Assembly (NCBI GenBank): GCA_018382125.1
Contig: JAGZQO010000015.1
Span: forward strand, 1-45,596
From: Collinsella sp.
GTDB lineage: Bacteria > Actinomycetota > Coriobacteriia > Coriobacteriales > Coriobacteriaceae
Length of the DNA stretch: 45,596 bases
Reading direction: 5' to 3'
The position numbers were made by a program, and so were the translations under genes. The notes below the pieces were generated by a model that worked only from the letters and a program-made list of their open reading frames with translations, ran no database searches and had not been told where the DNA came from. Every line of letters begins with the position of its first letter. Position 1 is the stretch's first letter. Of this stretch, positions 34,329 to 42,471 are shown one piece after another.

Positions 34329-35404
34329 TTTCCGAAAGCTCGCAGCACGTGCTGTTCCGCAGACCTCGAATGCTGACATTTATAACAACATATAAATGTG
34401 GCGCTGTGTGTGATCATTGTCTGATGAGCTGCACTCCGAACAACAGTGACAGGCTTACTCTTCCCCAAATGCGGCAATTCATCGATAGCTTCGCCGAAGT
34501 ATGCGTCGGAAGTGGTGTTGTTGTGTTTACGGGCGGAGAATGCACCCTTCTTGGCGATGACCTTCTCGAGGCCATCGCTTATGCGAATTCTTTAGGACTC
34601 TTTACTCGAATTGTAACGAATGCGTGGTGGGCAAAAAGCGAAAGAGACGCAGAAACGTTCCTCAACGAATTGAAGTCATGTGGCCTTGACGAAATCAATA
34701 TCAGCTGCGACGACTTTCATGCGGAATATATACCCCTCGAGAATGTGCGCAACCTTTGGAACTCAGCAAAAACAATGGGCTTTCAAACTCTCGGCATTGC
34801 GGTCTGCAGAGATAACAACAGTACAATCAGCCCGGCATACCTGTGCAAGTACCTTAATGAAGACATTCCACTCCTGCATCAGTTCGACGATAATACCCAG
34901 CCTCCCAGCGCGCCAGCCCGCTTCATCACGGATTCAGGCATCACGCGAATTGGGCGCGCACGAAATCTCAGTCTCAACCAAAATGCGCGACCGCAGGCAC
35001 GTCTCTTAGCGTCACACTGTTCCGACTGCGGCCGAGACTTCGTTATTTCCCCAAACTGCCATCTTGCACCCTGCTGCGGAATAAATGCAGAGGGAACTTG
35101 GCTTTTCGATCTTGGCAAAATCAATCTGACGGATGACATTAATGAACTGCAGCTGCTCCTACTTAATTACATACAATACATAGGACCAGGAGGGCTGCTG
35201 AAGCACTTGCGCACGAGCGGAGGCCTTTCTTCATTTGGGCGCTCAAGCTACCTCTCTCAATGCGAGATTTGCGAAGACATCGCCCTCTCGAAAGAGGCAC
35301 AGACCTGTCTTGCAAAGCTAGCTCCTAAACTGGCAGCCGACTTGATTGTCGAGACTAAATTCGAGACTACCTTTATCGGAAATGGGTCTGATATACATGA
35401 TTGA
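34325..35404 (+). CDS. Radical SAM enzyme of locus B
   Basis: A 359-residue radical SAM enzyme. CGAVCDHC gives Cys25, Cys29 and Cys32, with a further Cys36; FTGGECTLLGDDL is the SAM-binding GGE motif, and INISCDDFHAEYIP lies mid-barrel. The C-terminal third has many cysteines (SHCSDCGRDF, NCHLAPCCG, QCEICED), which could bind auxiliary Fe-S clusters. It begins inside the end of the precursor gene and overlaps the methyltransferase by eight bases. Epimerase, cross-linking or other peptide chemistry is possible; sequence alone does not decide. Confidence 0.85.
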   Translation: MISESSQHVLFRRPRMLTFITTYKCGAVCDHCLMSCTPNNSDRLTLPQMRQFIDSFAEVCVGSGVVVFTGGECTLLGDDLLEAIAYANSLGLFTRIVTNAWWAKSERDAETFLNELKSCGLDEINISCDDFHAEYIPLENVRNLWNSAKTMGFQTLGIAVCRDNNSTISPAYLCKYLNEDIPLLHQFDDNTQPPSAPARFITDSGITRIGRARNLSLNQNARPQARLLASHCSDCGRDFVISPNCHLAPCCGINAEGTWLFDLGKINLTDDINELQLLLLNYIQYIGPGGLLKHLRTSGGLSSFGRSSYLSQCEICEDIALSKEAQTCLAKLAPKLAADLIVETKFETTFIGNGSDIHD

Positions 35405-36539
35405 AGTGCTACCCTCTTTAAATTCGCTCTCGAGTAATCCACTCCGTAGATTGGACACTCTTGGAGTAACAGATTTTTTAGACACACTTGACATATCTAT
35501 AGATCCTTTTGAATGCGCGCATCGCATCTGGGATCAACTTGACAGGGAGCATCAAGAGATCGTCTCCTTCCTGATGCTAGGTGGAGAGATTGATCTCGAT
35601 TCAGAAGTGGCAAAAAGAAGTCTGCTGAAAGGCACTGTTGAAACCATAGCCTCACTCGGGCTGCTAAGCAAGCACAATGGCAATGCCTCCCTTTCCGGTT
35701 TATCTCTAATCCGATATCATGGCATCTGGCTTTTTGCCGATGCGCCATCACCCTCGCCTTTACTATATTTTGGCTCTGATTCAATTGGGCTCGCTCGTCG
35801 GCTAAGCCCATCCCCCGGAAAGAATGCCTTAGACCTCTGCTCTGGACCAGGCATCCAGGCACTCATACTGGCAAAATCTGGAATGCACGTCACGGCGATA
35901 GATATCAATCCAATCGCCTCAGAAATCTGCCAACTAAACGCACTGGTCAATGGTATTAGCGAAGATTTAACTGTTCTAACCGGAAGTCTCTACAACGCAC
36001 TAAACAATATCGAAAGCTCTTGCAGCTATGAACTCATTACGGTGAATCCTCCTTTGCTCCCAATCCCAGAAGACGTACCATACCCCTTCGTTGGCGATGG
36101 CGGCCCAGATGGCCTCAACATCACAAGCAAGGTTATTCGAGGTGCAGGAGATAAACTCACTGATAGCGGATACCTCTCTGCAATTGGAATGATTGGCCTT
36201 GGAACCAACAATCAATCAGCATTTGAACGAATACAGAACGATTTGTTGCAAGCTGGCCTCAATGGCGTCTTGACAATAATCTCGAGCTTTAACCTCGGAC
36301 CCCAATCTGGCTGGATCGACGGTATCGCATGCACATCTGTTGCACATGCTCCAGGAAAATATTCCAGCAAAGAGGAGGCTGTAAAACAGATATCGCGCGC
36401 ATACAAAAAAATCCACTACGACCGCGTCTGCACCTATCACTTGAAGGCGTGGAGGGAGAGACAGCCCTTTCAAAATCCCATCCTAACGATTCAAGACTGC
36501 TCCGCAGATGGCAACCCACTTGGCCCCTGGATCCTCTAA
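35397..36539 (+). CDS. Class I SAM methyltransferase with NPP motif (HemK/N-methyltransferase type)
   Basis: The 380-residue protein has an N-terminal helical region (about residues 1-130), then a Rossmann methyltransferase domain: motif I ALDLCSGPGIQ (144-154), acidic AIDIN (167-171) and motif IV VNPPLLPIP (216-224). An (N/D)PP(Y/F) motif IV marks enzymes that methylate planar nitrogen, such as HemK/PrmC on glutamine amides; here Leu replaces the aromatic residue. The likely target is the Asn-rich precursor, which would be side-chain amide N-methylation; this is inference. The start at 35397 overlaps the radical SAM gene; an in-frame ATG at 35382 is an alternative. Confidence 0.8.
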   Translation: MIEVLPSLNSLSSNPLRRLDTLGVTDFLDTLDISIDPFECAHRIWDQLDREHQEIVSFLMLGGEIDLDSEVAKRSLLKGTVETIASLGLLSKHNGNASLSGLSLIRYHGIWLFADAPSPSPLLYFGSDSIGLARRLSPSPGKNALDLCSGPGIQALILAKSGMHVTAIDINPIASEICQLNALVNGISEDLTVLTGSLYNALNNIESSCSYELITVNPPLLPIPEDVPYPFVGDGGPDGLNITSKVIRGAGDKLTDSGYLSAIGMIGLGTNNQSAFERIQNDLLQAGLNGVLTIISSFNLGPQSGWIDGIACTSVAHAPGKYSSKEEAVKQISRAYKKIHYDRVCTYHLKAWRERQPFQNPILTIQDCSADGNPLGPWIL

Positions 36540-36565
36540 AGCATCCGTCATACGAAAGCAGGTCA

Positions 36566-36603
36566 ATAGGCTGCGCGCCACTCTCTGATGACGCGCAGCC
36601 TAT
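36566..36603 (+). terminator. Terminator-like hairpin after locus B
   Basis: A perfect 12-bp stem (ATAGGCTGCGCG with its complement) around a 14-base loop, 27 bases after the methyltransferase stop, followed by CTCATTT. Confidence 0.65.
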
Positions 36604-36806
36604 CTCATTTCCCCCGCGCTTTACCGAGCCCGACTCACACCTCATAGTTGGCACCGGTTTTCAAAATGCAAGATTCCGCATACAAAATCACTTCTTCTGT
36701 CTAGGTGGCAGACCTACGATTTTTGTAGTATAAAGTTCCTCTCAATGCCTTCAATCTATTTCGAGATTGAGAAGAACTTGCATCGGGTTTCATAGAAGCG
36801 ATATAG

Positions 36807-36932
36807 ATGATACGTTTTGTCCTATCTATATTCCGACATACATCAGGATGCCTCGTCTTTATCGTCATTTCAATAGTCGGCTTGGCCCTTTCCCACATTG
36901 CCCCCTTTTTGAACGGTAAATTAATTGACTTC
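36807..36932 (+). pseudogene. Truncated ABC exporter: first membrane segment only
   Basis: The frame encodes 42 residues starting MIRFVLSIFRH and containing IVGLALSHIAPFLNGKLIDF. This matches in pattern the start of the intact exporter at 26854-28458 (VNFALACVMPALNGGFVDF). The sequence then changes abruptly to GC-rich DNA at about 36933 and the frame no longer looks like a transporter. It is read as the 5' end of an exporter gene cut by a deletion or insertion. Confidence 0.6.
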
Positions 36933-37115
36933 CCGCACGTGGACCTCGTGGACAGGCCCCCTTGTGTAGCTGCACCCGAGGCGCCTCCCCGTCGCCCTCC
37001 AGCGCCGGGGTTCCCCTCCATCACGAAGAGGTAATCCCCGTCCGGCCTCGCCGTCTCTGCAACGCCGAGCCTCCCGAGCGACTCGAGGAGGGCGGGCTCG
37101 TCCCAGGAGATTTGA
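36933..37115 (-). pseudogene. GC-rich coding remnant of unknown origin
   Basis: On the minus strand a GC-rich stretch encodes WDEPALLESLGRLGV and, further on, DGDYLFVMEGNPG, then seems to shift frame. It has no start, no stop and no intact domain. The composition differs sharply from the AT-rich ABC remnant beside it. A fragment of a cell-surface (DUF4012-like) protein was considered, but the match is too weak to name. Confidence 0.35.
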
Positions 37116-37131
37116 CAATACTATAGAGACA

Positions 37132-37150
37132 CGTCCCAAATTAGCTACTC
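37132..37150 (-). repeat. 19-bp island-flanking repeat, right copy
   Basis: Reverse complement of the repeat at 25754-25772. It lies six bases after the stop of the PPDK regulator gene. Confidence 0.7.
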
Positions 37151-37155
37151 AGTAG

Positions 37156-38031
37156 TTACTGCTGCTGGGCGCGGCGGGCGGCTCGGCGGGCCCTTGCTTC
37201 CTGGATCTCATCGAGGTGAGCGATGATCTCGGCAGCGCTCTCCTCGATCGCCTTGCCGTCCGTGCGCACCACAAAGCAACCCAGACGTTTCATGAGGGCA
37301 CGAGCCTCCTCGAGCTCGCCGCGCACGCTCTCGGGCTCGGCATAAGAGCCGGCGACGGCGCGGGCATAGTCGTCGCCCAGGCGGCTATCGCGAATCTCGG
37401 AAATCACATCGACGGTCGAAATCAGGCCGAACAGGCGCATCGGGTCGACCTCGTAAATCGACTTCGGCGGCTCCATGCCATGGGCCAACGGAACATTGGC
37501 AACCTTGTAACCTTGATAGGCCAAATACATCGACAGCGGCGTCTTGGACGTGCGGGATACACCCAGCAGCACGATATCGGCATCCGACAGATCATCGCAG
37601 CCGCGCCCGTCATCGTGCTCAACGAAATACTCCATAGCCTCGATACGATGGAAATAGCGATCGTCGGTCTTATGAATCACACCCGCAACGCCCTTGGGCG
37701 ACACACCGATAAGCGACGACAGCACGGCAAGCGTCGGGCCGATCAGGTCGACCGAGCGAATGTGCAGCATGCCCAAGTAGTCGAGCACGCGAGCACGAAG
37801 CGCCGGATCGACGATGGTATGGAACACGGCGATATCACGATGGTCGGCATCGACTCGCGGGCCCACAAACGACTTGACCTGCTCCACCGAGGTCACCTTA
37901 GACAGACGTAAAACACGAAAAGCCCCTTCATCAAATTGCCCGGACGCCGCAAGCACCACCTCACAAGCGGTATCACCGAGCGAGTCGGAGATAACGATAA
38001 CGGTGGGACGAGCGGTGACCGGGCAATCCAT
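37156..38031 (-). CDS. PPDK/PEP synthase regulatory protein (kinase and pyrophosphorylase, DUF299)
   Basis: Bifunctional regulator that inactivates PPDK by ADP-dependent phosphorylation of the Thr next to the catalytic His, and reactivates it by Pi-dependent dephosphorylation. The 291-residue protein has the N-terminal VIVISDSLGDTACEV, the P-loop LLGVSRTSKTPLSMYLAYQGYK (split here by residue use GVSRTSKT about 157-164) and the LFGLISTVDVISEIR block. A basic Ala/Arg-rich tail ends the protein. The likely target is PPDK (22671-25421), whose Thr476 lies two residues before catalytic His478. It is the last gene of the glyQ-glyS operon, 34 bases after glyS. Confidence 0.93.
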   Translation of the reverse strand: MDCPVTARPTVIVISDSLGDTACEVVLAASGQFDEGAFRVLRLSKVTSVEQVKSFVGPRVDADHRDIAVFHTIVDPALRARVLDYLGMLHIRSVDLIGPTLAVLSSLIGVSPKGVAGVIHKTDDRYFHRIEAMEYFVEHDDGRGCDDLSDADIVLLGVSRTSKTPLSMYLAYQGYKVANVPLAHGMEPPKSIYEVDPMRLFGLISTVDVISEIRDSRLGDDYARAVAGSYAEPESVRGELEEARALMKRLGCFVVRTDGKAIEESAAEIIAHLDEIQEARARRAARRAQQQ

Positions 38032-38065
38032 GCGGGGCTCCTTTTGCGCTTATGCGCAGGCTAGC

Positions 38066-40162
38066 TTACTTTTTGCGGGCAAGCTCACCGATGTTGGCGA
38101 TGCCGGAGAAAACGGCCTCGAAGCGGTTAAGCAGCTTAAGGCGATTATCGCGGAGCTGCTCGTCCTTGTCCATGACCATGACCTCGTCGAAGAAACGGTC
38201 GATGGGCGCGCGCAGGGCGGCCAGGGCGGCAAACGCGGCAGGGTAATCCTCGGCAGCAAGGGCGGCGTCGACGGCGGTCTGGGCGGCCTCGGAGGCGTCG
38301 GCAAGCGCAAGCTCAACCTCGCCCATCAGGGCGCGGTCGTACTCCACGCCCAGCTCGGGCTTGGAGATATGCGCGGCGCGGGCGTAGGCAGTCGCCAGGT
38401 TGTCGAAGGTCTCGGCGTCGTTCTTGCGGGCCTCGTCGAGGGCGGCGCAGCGGGCGAAGAAGACCGACGGGGCAATGATGTGCACCGCGGAAACGGCGGC
38501 AACGGTGTCGGCCGGGATCTTCTCGTCGCGGGCCATGCTCACCAAACGGCCGTGGAAGAAGTCGCGAACCTGCTGGGCGACCTCGGCGGCGTCGAACTCA
38601 ATGCCCTGCTCGCTATAGAGCTCAAGGGCAAAGTCGATCAGCGACGTGGGATCAATCGGCAGACGATCGCGCAGGATGTTGATGATGCCGATGGCGGCAC
38701 GACGCAGCGCGTACGGGTCGGAAGAGCCGGTCGGGGGCTCGCCGATGGCAAAGATACCGGCGATGGTATCGAGCTTGTCGGCACAGGCAACGATGCAGCC
38801 AGCGGTGCCCTCGGGCAGCTCGTCGCCAGCGAAGCGAGGGCGATAGTGATCGCGAATGGCATGGGCGACCTCGTCGTTCTCCCCCATCGCGATGGCGTAG
38901 TAACCGCCCATCACGCCCTGCTGGCTCGTGAACTCGACGACAGCGTTGGACACCAGGTCGGCCTTGCACAGGTGAGCGGCGCGGCCGGCATCGGCGGCCA
39001 GGTGGGCACCCAGGTGAGCCTCGCGGGCAATAGCGAGCGCAAGCTGCTCAATACGCTCGGACTTGGCGAGCACGCTGCCGAGCTTCTCCTGGAAGGCGAC
39101 CTTGGCCAGGCGCTCGCGGAACTCGTCGAGGGAGATCTTCAGATCCTCCTCGTAGAAGAACTTGGCGTCGTCCAGGCGGGCGCGCACGACACGCTCGTTG
39201 CCGTCGATCACGCGCTCGGCATTCTCGGGTTTGCTGTTGGAAACGACCACGAACTCACGCGTGAGCTTGCCCTCGCCGTCATAGATCGGGAAGTAGCGCT
39301 GGTTGGTGAGCATGGACTCGCAGATAATCTCGTGCGGGACCTTGAGGAACTCCTCGTCGAAAGTACCGACGAGCACCGTCGGCCACTCGCAGAGGTTAAT
39401 GACCTCCTCAAAGACCTTCTTGGGCGTATCGACATGGCAGCCGGGACGGGCAGCCTCGACCTCGGCGATACCAGCGAGAATCGCCTCGCGACGGCGCTCA
39501 GCAGAGAGCACGCCGGCATCCTCGAGTACCTGCTCGTAGGCGGCGGGGCTGGCGACAACGTGGTCACCGGGGCCGAGCACGCGATGGCCGCGCGTGGTGT
39601 TGCCGCTCGTCACGTCGGCAAACGACACGGGCACAACATCCTCGCCCAGAAGGCAGCAAATCCAGCGGACCGGACGCACGAACGTCGCGTGCTCGTGGCC
39701 CCAGCGCTGGGAGCGGTAGTTGGGCCACTGCAGGCCGGCAATGGTCTTCTCGCACAGGGCCGTCAGGATCGGGGTTGCCGGTGCGGAGGGAATGTTCTTC
39801 TCGGCAAAGACATACTCGCGACCGTCGGTATCCTCACGACGGACCAGGTCCTCGGCAGCCACACCGCACTTGCGGGCGAAGCCCTGGGCGGCCTTGGTGG
39901 CGTTACCGTCAGCGTCGAAGGCGATGTTTGCCGCGGGACCGCGCTTGACCTCGTGAACCTCATCGGTCGCGGTGGCAACGTCGGCAACGAGCGCAGCCAG
40001 GCGACGCGGGCTCGAGATCACACGGACCTCGCCGTGGGCCAGACCGGCCTCGTCGAGACCCTTGGCGATCATGGTACCAAGCTGTTTGACGGCATTGTTC
40101 AGCGGTGCAGAGGGCATTTCCTCCGTACCGATCTCAAACAGGAAATCCTTAGCGTCTGCCAT
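38066..40162 (-). CDS. glyS: Glycyl-tRNA synthetase, beta subunit
   Basis: Large subunit of the bacterial alpha2beta2 GlyRS, needed with GlyQ to charge tRNA-Gly. The 698 residues start DFLFEIGTEEMPSAPL, the family hallmark, and include CEWPTVLVGTFDEEFL, QRYFPIYDGEGKL, the HD-like region KADLVSNAVVEFTSQQGVMGGYYA and the C-terminal DALRP-type tail. The ATG lies four bases after glyQ. Confidence 0.96.
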   Translation of the reverse strand: MADAKDFLFEIGTEEMPSAPLNNAVKQLGTMIAKGLDEAGLAHGEVRVISSPRRLAALVADVATATDEVHEVKRGPAANIAFDADGNATKAAQGFARKCGVAAEDLVRREDTDGREYVFAEKNIPSAPATPILTALCEKTIAGLQWPNYRSQRWGHEHATFVRPVRWICCLLGEDVVPVSFADVTSGNTTRGHRVLGPGDHVVASPAAYEQVLEDAGVLSAERRREAILAGIAEVEAARPGCHVDTPKKVFEEVINLCEWPTVLVGTFDEEFLKVPHEIICESMLTNQRYFPIYDGEGKLTREFVVVSNSKPENAERVIDGNERVVRARLDDAKFFYEEDLKISLDEFRERLAKVAFQEKLGSVLAKSERIEQLALAIAREAHLGAHLAADAGRAAHLCKADLVSNAVVEFTSQQGVMGGYYAIAMGENDEVAHAIRDHYRPRFAGDELPEGTAGCIVACADKLDTIAGIFAIGEPPTGSSDPYALRRAAIGIINILRDRLPIDPTSLIDFALELYSEQGIEFDAAEVAQQVRDFFHGRLVSMARDEKIPADTVAAVSAVHIIAPSVFFARCAALDEARKNDAETFDNLATAYARAAHISKPELGVEYDRALMGEVELALADASEAAQTAVDAALAAEDYPAAFAALAALRAPIDRFFDEVMVMDKDEQLRDNRLKLLNRFEAVFSGIANIGELARKK

Positions 40163-40165
40163 GGC

Positions 40166-41077
40166 TTACGCCACCTCGCCTTCCTGGTCGGCATTCTCGT
40201 TGACTCCGGCGACCTCGGCCATGTAGGCCTCGCAGCACGCCTTGGCGACGGCGCGGACGCGCAGGATGTAGTTGGCACGCTCGACCGCGGACAGGGCGCC
40301 GCGAGCATCGAGCAGGTTGAAAGCGTGGCTGCACTTCATGACGCAGTCATATGCCGGCAGCGGCAGCTTGCGCTCCAGGCAGGAATGGCACTCGGCCTCG
40401 TAGTCGTCAAACTTCTGACGCATCATCTCGACGTTGGCGACCTCAAAGTTATAGGCACTGAACTCGCGCTCGTTCTCGAGGAACACGTCGCCATAGGTCA
40501 TGGGCGTGCCGTCGGGCAGGTAGCTCCACACCAGGTCGTAGACCGAGTTAACGCCCTGGGCGTACATGGCGATACGCTCCAGGCCGTAGGTGATCTCGAC
40601 GGGCACGGGGTCGACCTCGATGCCGCCCACCTGCTGGAAGTACGTAAACTGCGTGACCTCCATGCCATTGAGCCAGACCTCCCAGCCAAGGCCCCAGGCG
40701 CCGAGCGTCGGGCTCTCCCAGTCGTCCTCGACAAAGCGGACGTCATGGTCGTTGGGGTCCAAGCCAATGGCGGCAAGAGACCCCAGGTAGAGCTCCTGGG
40801 CGTTGACCGGCGAGGGCTTGATAAGCACCTGGAACTGATAGTAGTGCTGCATGCGGTTGGGGTTCTCGCCGTAGCGGCCGTCGGCGGGACGGCGGCAGGG
40901 CTGCGCATAGCAGGTGCGCCACTCGGCGGAACCGAGCGAGCGCAGCGTGGTCGCGGTATGGAAGGTACCGGCACCGACCTCGGAGTCGTAGGGCTGCATA
41001 ATAACGCAGCCCTGCTCGCCCCAGTACTGCTGGAGGCGCAGGATGATGTCTTGGAAGGAAAGCGATGAAGCGTTCAT
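40166..41077 (-). CDS. glyQ: Glycyl-tRNA synthetase, alpha subunit
   Basis: Catalytic subunit of the heterotetrameric GlyRS. The 303 residues show LSFQDIILRLQQYWGEQGC, MQPYDSEVGAGTFHTATTLR, PCRRPADGRYGENPNRMQHY (class II motif 2) and GLERIAMYAQGV (motif 3). The start at 41077 follows a GAGGGG-type site. Sixty bases separate it from lepB; a TATAGT box lies there and could give an internal promoter. No T-box leader is seen. Confidence 0.96.
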   Translation of the reverse strand: MNASSLSFQDIILRLQQYWGEQGCVIMQPYDSEVGAGTFHTATTLRSLGSAEWRTCYAQPCRRPADGRYGENPNRMQHYYQFQVLIKPSPVNAQELYLGSLAAIGLDPNDHDVRFVEDDWESPTLGAWGLGWEVWLNGMEVTQFTYFQQVGGIEVDPVPVEITYGLERIAMYAQGVNSVYDLVWSYLPDGTPMTYGDVFLENEREFSAYNFEVANVEMMRQKFDDYEAECHSCLERKLPLPAYDCVMKCSHAFNLLDARGALSAVERANYILRVRAVAKACCEAYMAEVAGVNENADQEGEVA

Positions 41078-41136
41078 GCCTCTAATATCCCCTCGTCGAA
41101 ACGATTACACGGTTAGGTACTGTACTATAGCGGTTT

Positions 41137-41700
41137 TTAGTCGATAGCGCCCAGACGGTTGAGCGGCCAGTAACGCACGAGCGCCACGGCGATCAGGTCC
41201 GAACGGTCGACGGGACCAAAGTAGCGTGAGTCGGCAGAGTTTTCGCGGTTGTCGCCCATCACCCACACGCACCCGTCGGGAACGGTGTAGGGATAGCTTA
41301 CCTGAGCGCCGGGCGATTGGACCGAAAGTGGCCAGCTCATGCCCGTCGTATAGTCCTCGTCGAGCGCTTGGCCGTCAACGACCACCTTGCCATCCTGCAG
41401 GTCAACCGTCTGGCCGGCTGTGGCAATAACACGCTTGACAAGAACATCATGCTCGGAGGTGCCATCGGGGTTGTGAAAAACCACGATATCGCCCTGCTTG
41501 ACGGGCTGACCGAGCTCGAGGCTCACCTTTTGCGCCAGGATCTGGTCGCCAATCTCGATCGTGTCCTCCATAGAACCGGTGGGCACCACAAAGGGCTCGA
41601 CCACAAAAGTGCGGATCAGGAACGTGGCCACGAGCGCGATCGCGATGACCGCGATCCACTCAAAAGCGCCCCTCAACGCGGAATGTTGCGTAGGAACCAT
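41137..41700 (-). CDS. lepB: Signal peptidase I
   Basis: Membrane-anchored serine protease that removes signal peptides. The 187-residue protein has one N-terminal membrane helix (about residues 13-33), the catalytic Ser in PTGSMEDTI, the catalytic Lys in VLVKRVIATAGQTV, and the box E segment GDNRENSADSRYFGPV. The ATG at 41700 lies five bases after GAGGAG; a GTG two codons upstream overlaps the trmD stop. Confidence 0.95.
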   Translation of the reverse strand: MVPTQHSALRGAFEWIAVIAIALVATFLIRTFVVEPFVVPTGSMEDTIEIGDQILAQKVSLELGQPVKQGDIVVFHNPDGTSEHDVLVKRVIATAGQTVDLQDGKVVVDGQALDEDYTTGMSWPLSVQSPGAQVSYPYTVPDGCVWVMGDNRENSADSRYFGPVDRSDLIAVALVRYWPLNRLGAID

Positions 41701-41702
41701 AC

Positions 41703-42461
41703 TCACTCCTCGCTCTGCGAATACGAAGCGTCAAGAATCTCCTGCGCGTAAGCGCGCTCCTCGGGCGTGAGCCGCGCCGTCTCGATCAAGTCGGGACGCC
41801 AGCGGCAGGTGCGCTCGATGGCGTTCTTGCGACGCCAGGCATCGACCTTGGCGTGATCGCCGCTCACAAGCACCGGAGGCACGCCCTCGCCGTTGAACTC
41901 GGCAGGACGGGTATACTGCGCGTACTCGAGCAGGCCTCCATCCTCGGCAGTCGAGAACGACTCGTCCACGTTGCTCATCTCGTCGCCCAAGGCGCCGGGA
42001 ATGAGACGCACGACGGCGTCGGCCACGACCATAGCGGGCAGCTCGCCGCCCGTGAGCACGTAGTCGCCAATCGACAGACGCTCGTCGGCATACGCATACG
42101 CGCGCTCGTCGACACCCTCGTAACGACTGCACACGAACAGCAAGCGCTCGCTTTTAAGCAGGCGCTCTGCCACATGCTGCGTGAAGGGCTCGCCACAGGG
42201 CGTAAAGAACACCACGGTTGGCTTGGGACCCTCGGCACGAATGGACTCGATGGCCTCGGCAATGGGCTCGACCTTCATGAGCATGCCCTGCCCGCCGCCG
42301 TACGGCTCGTCATCGACGGTGCGATGGCGGTCGTGCGTCCAGTCGCGCAGGTTATACGCCTTAAAATCAAAAAGGCCGGCCTTGCGGGCGCGGCCCAAAA
42401 TCGACGTGGACATGACGGGCTCAAACATCTCGGGAAAGACCGAAAGGGTCTCAATCAGCAT
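41703..42461 (-). CDS. trmD: tRNA (guanine-N1-)-methyltransferase
   Basis: TrmD makes m1G37 in tRNA and prevents frameshifting. The 252-residue SPOUT enzyme has LSVFPEMFEP at its start, DEPYGGGQGMLMK, CSRYEGVDERA and the trefoil-knot sequence LSIGDYVLTGGELPAMVVADAVVRLIPG (in two adjoining blocks), then RPAEFNGEGVPPVL. It lies 10 bases after rimM. Confidence 0.97.
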   Translation of the reverse strand: MLIETLSVFPEMFEPVMSTSILGRARKAGLFDFKAYNLRDWTHDRHRTVDDEPYGGGQGMLMKVEPIAEAIESIRAEGPKPTVVFFTPCGEPFTQHVAERLLKSERLLFVCSRYEGVDERAYAYADERLSIGDYVLTGGELPAMVVADAVVRLIPGALGDEMSNVDESFSTAEDGGLLEYAQYTRPAEFNGEGVPPVLVSGDHAKVDAWRRKNAIERTCRWRPDLIETARLTPEERAYAQEILDASYSQSEE

Positions 42462-42471
42462 GTTGTCCTCC

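Noticed and set aside
37814..41068. Very long open frame on the plus strand across glyQ, glyS and the PPDK regulator gene
   Set aside because: It is antisense to three clear genes; its product is Gly/Val/His-rich without any domain. It arises from the strong third-position GC bias of the minus-strand genes.
41078..41136. T-box riboswitch upstream of glyQ
   Set aside because: Only 60 bases separate glyQ from lepB and no specifier loop, T-box sequence or terminator is present.
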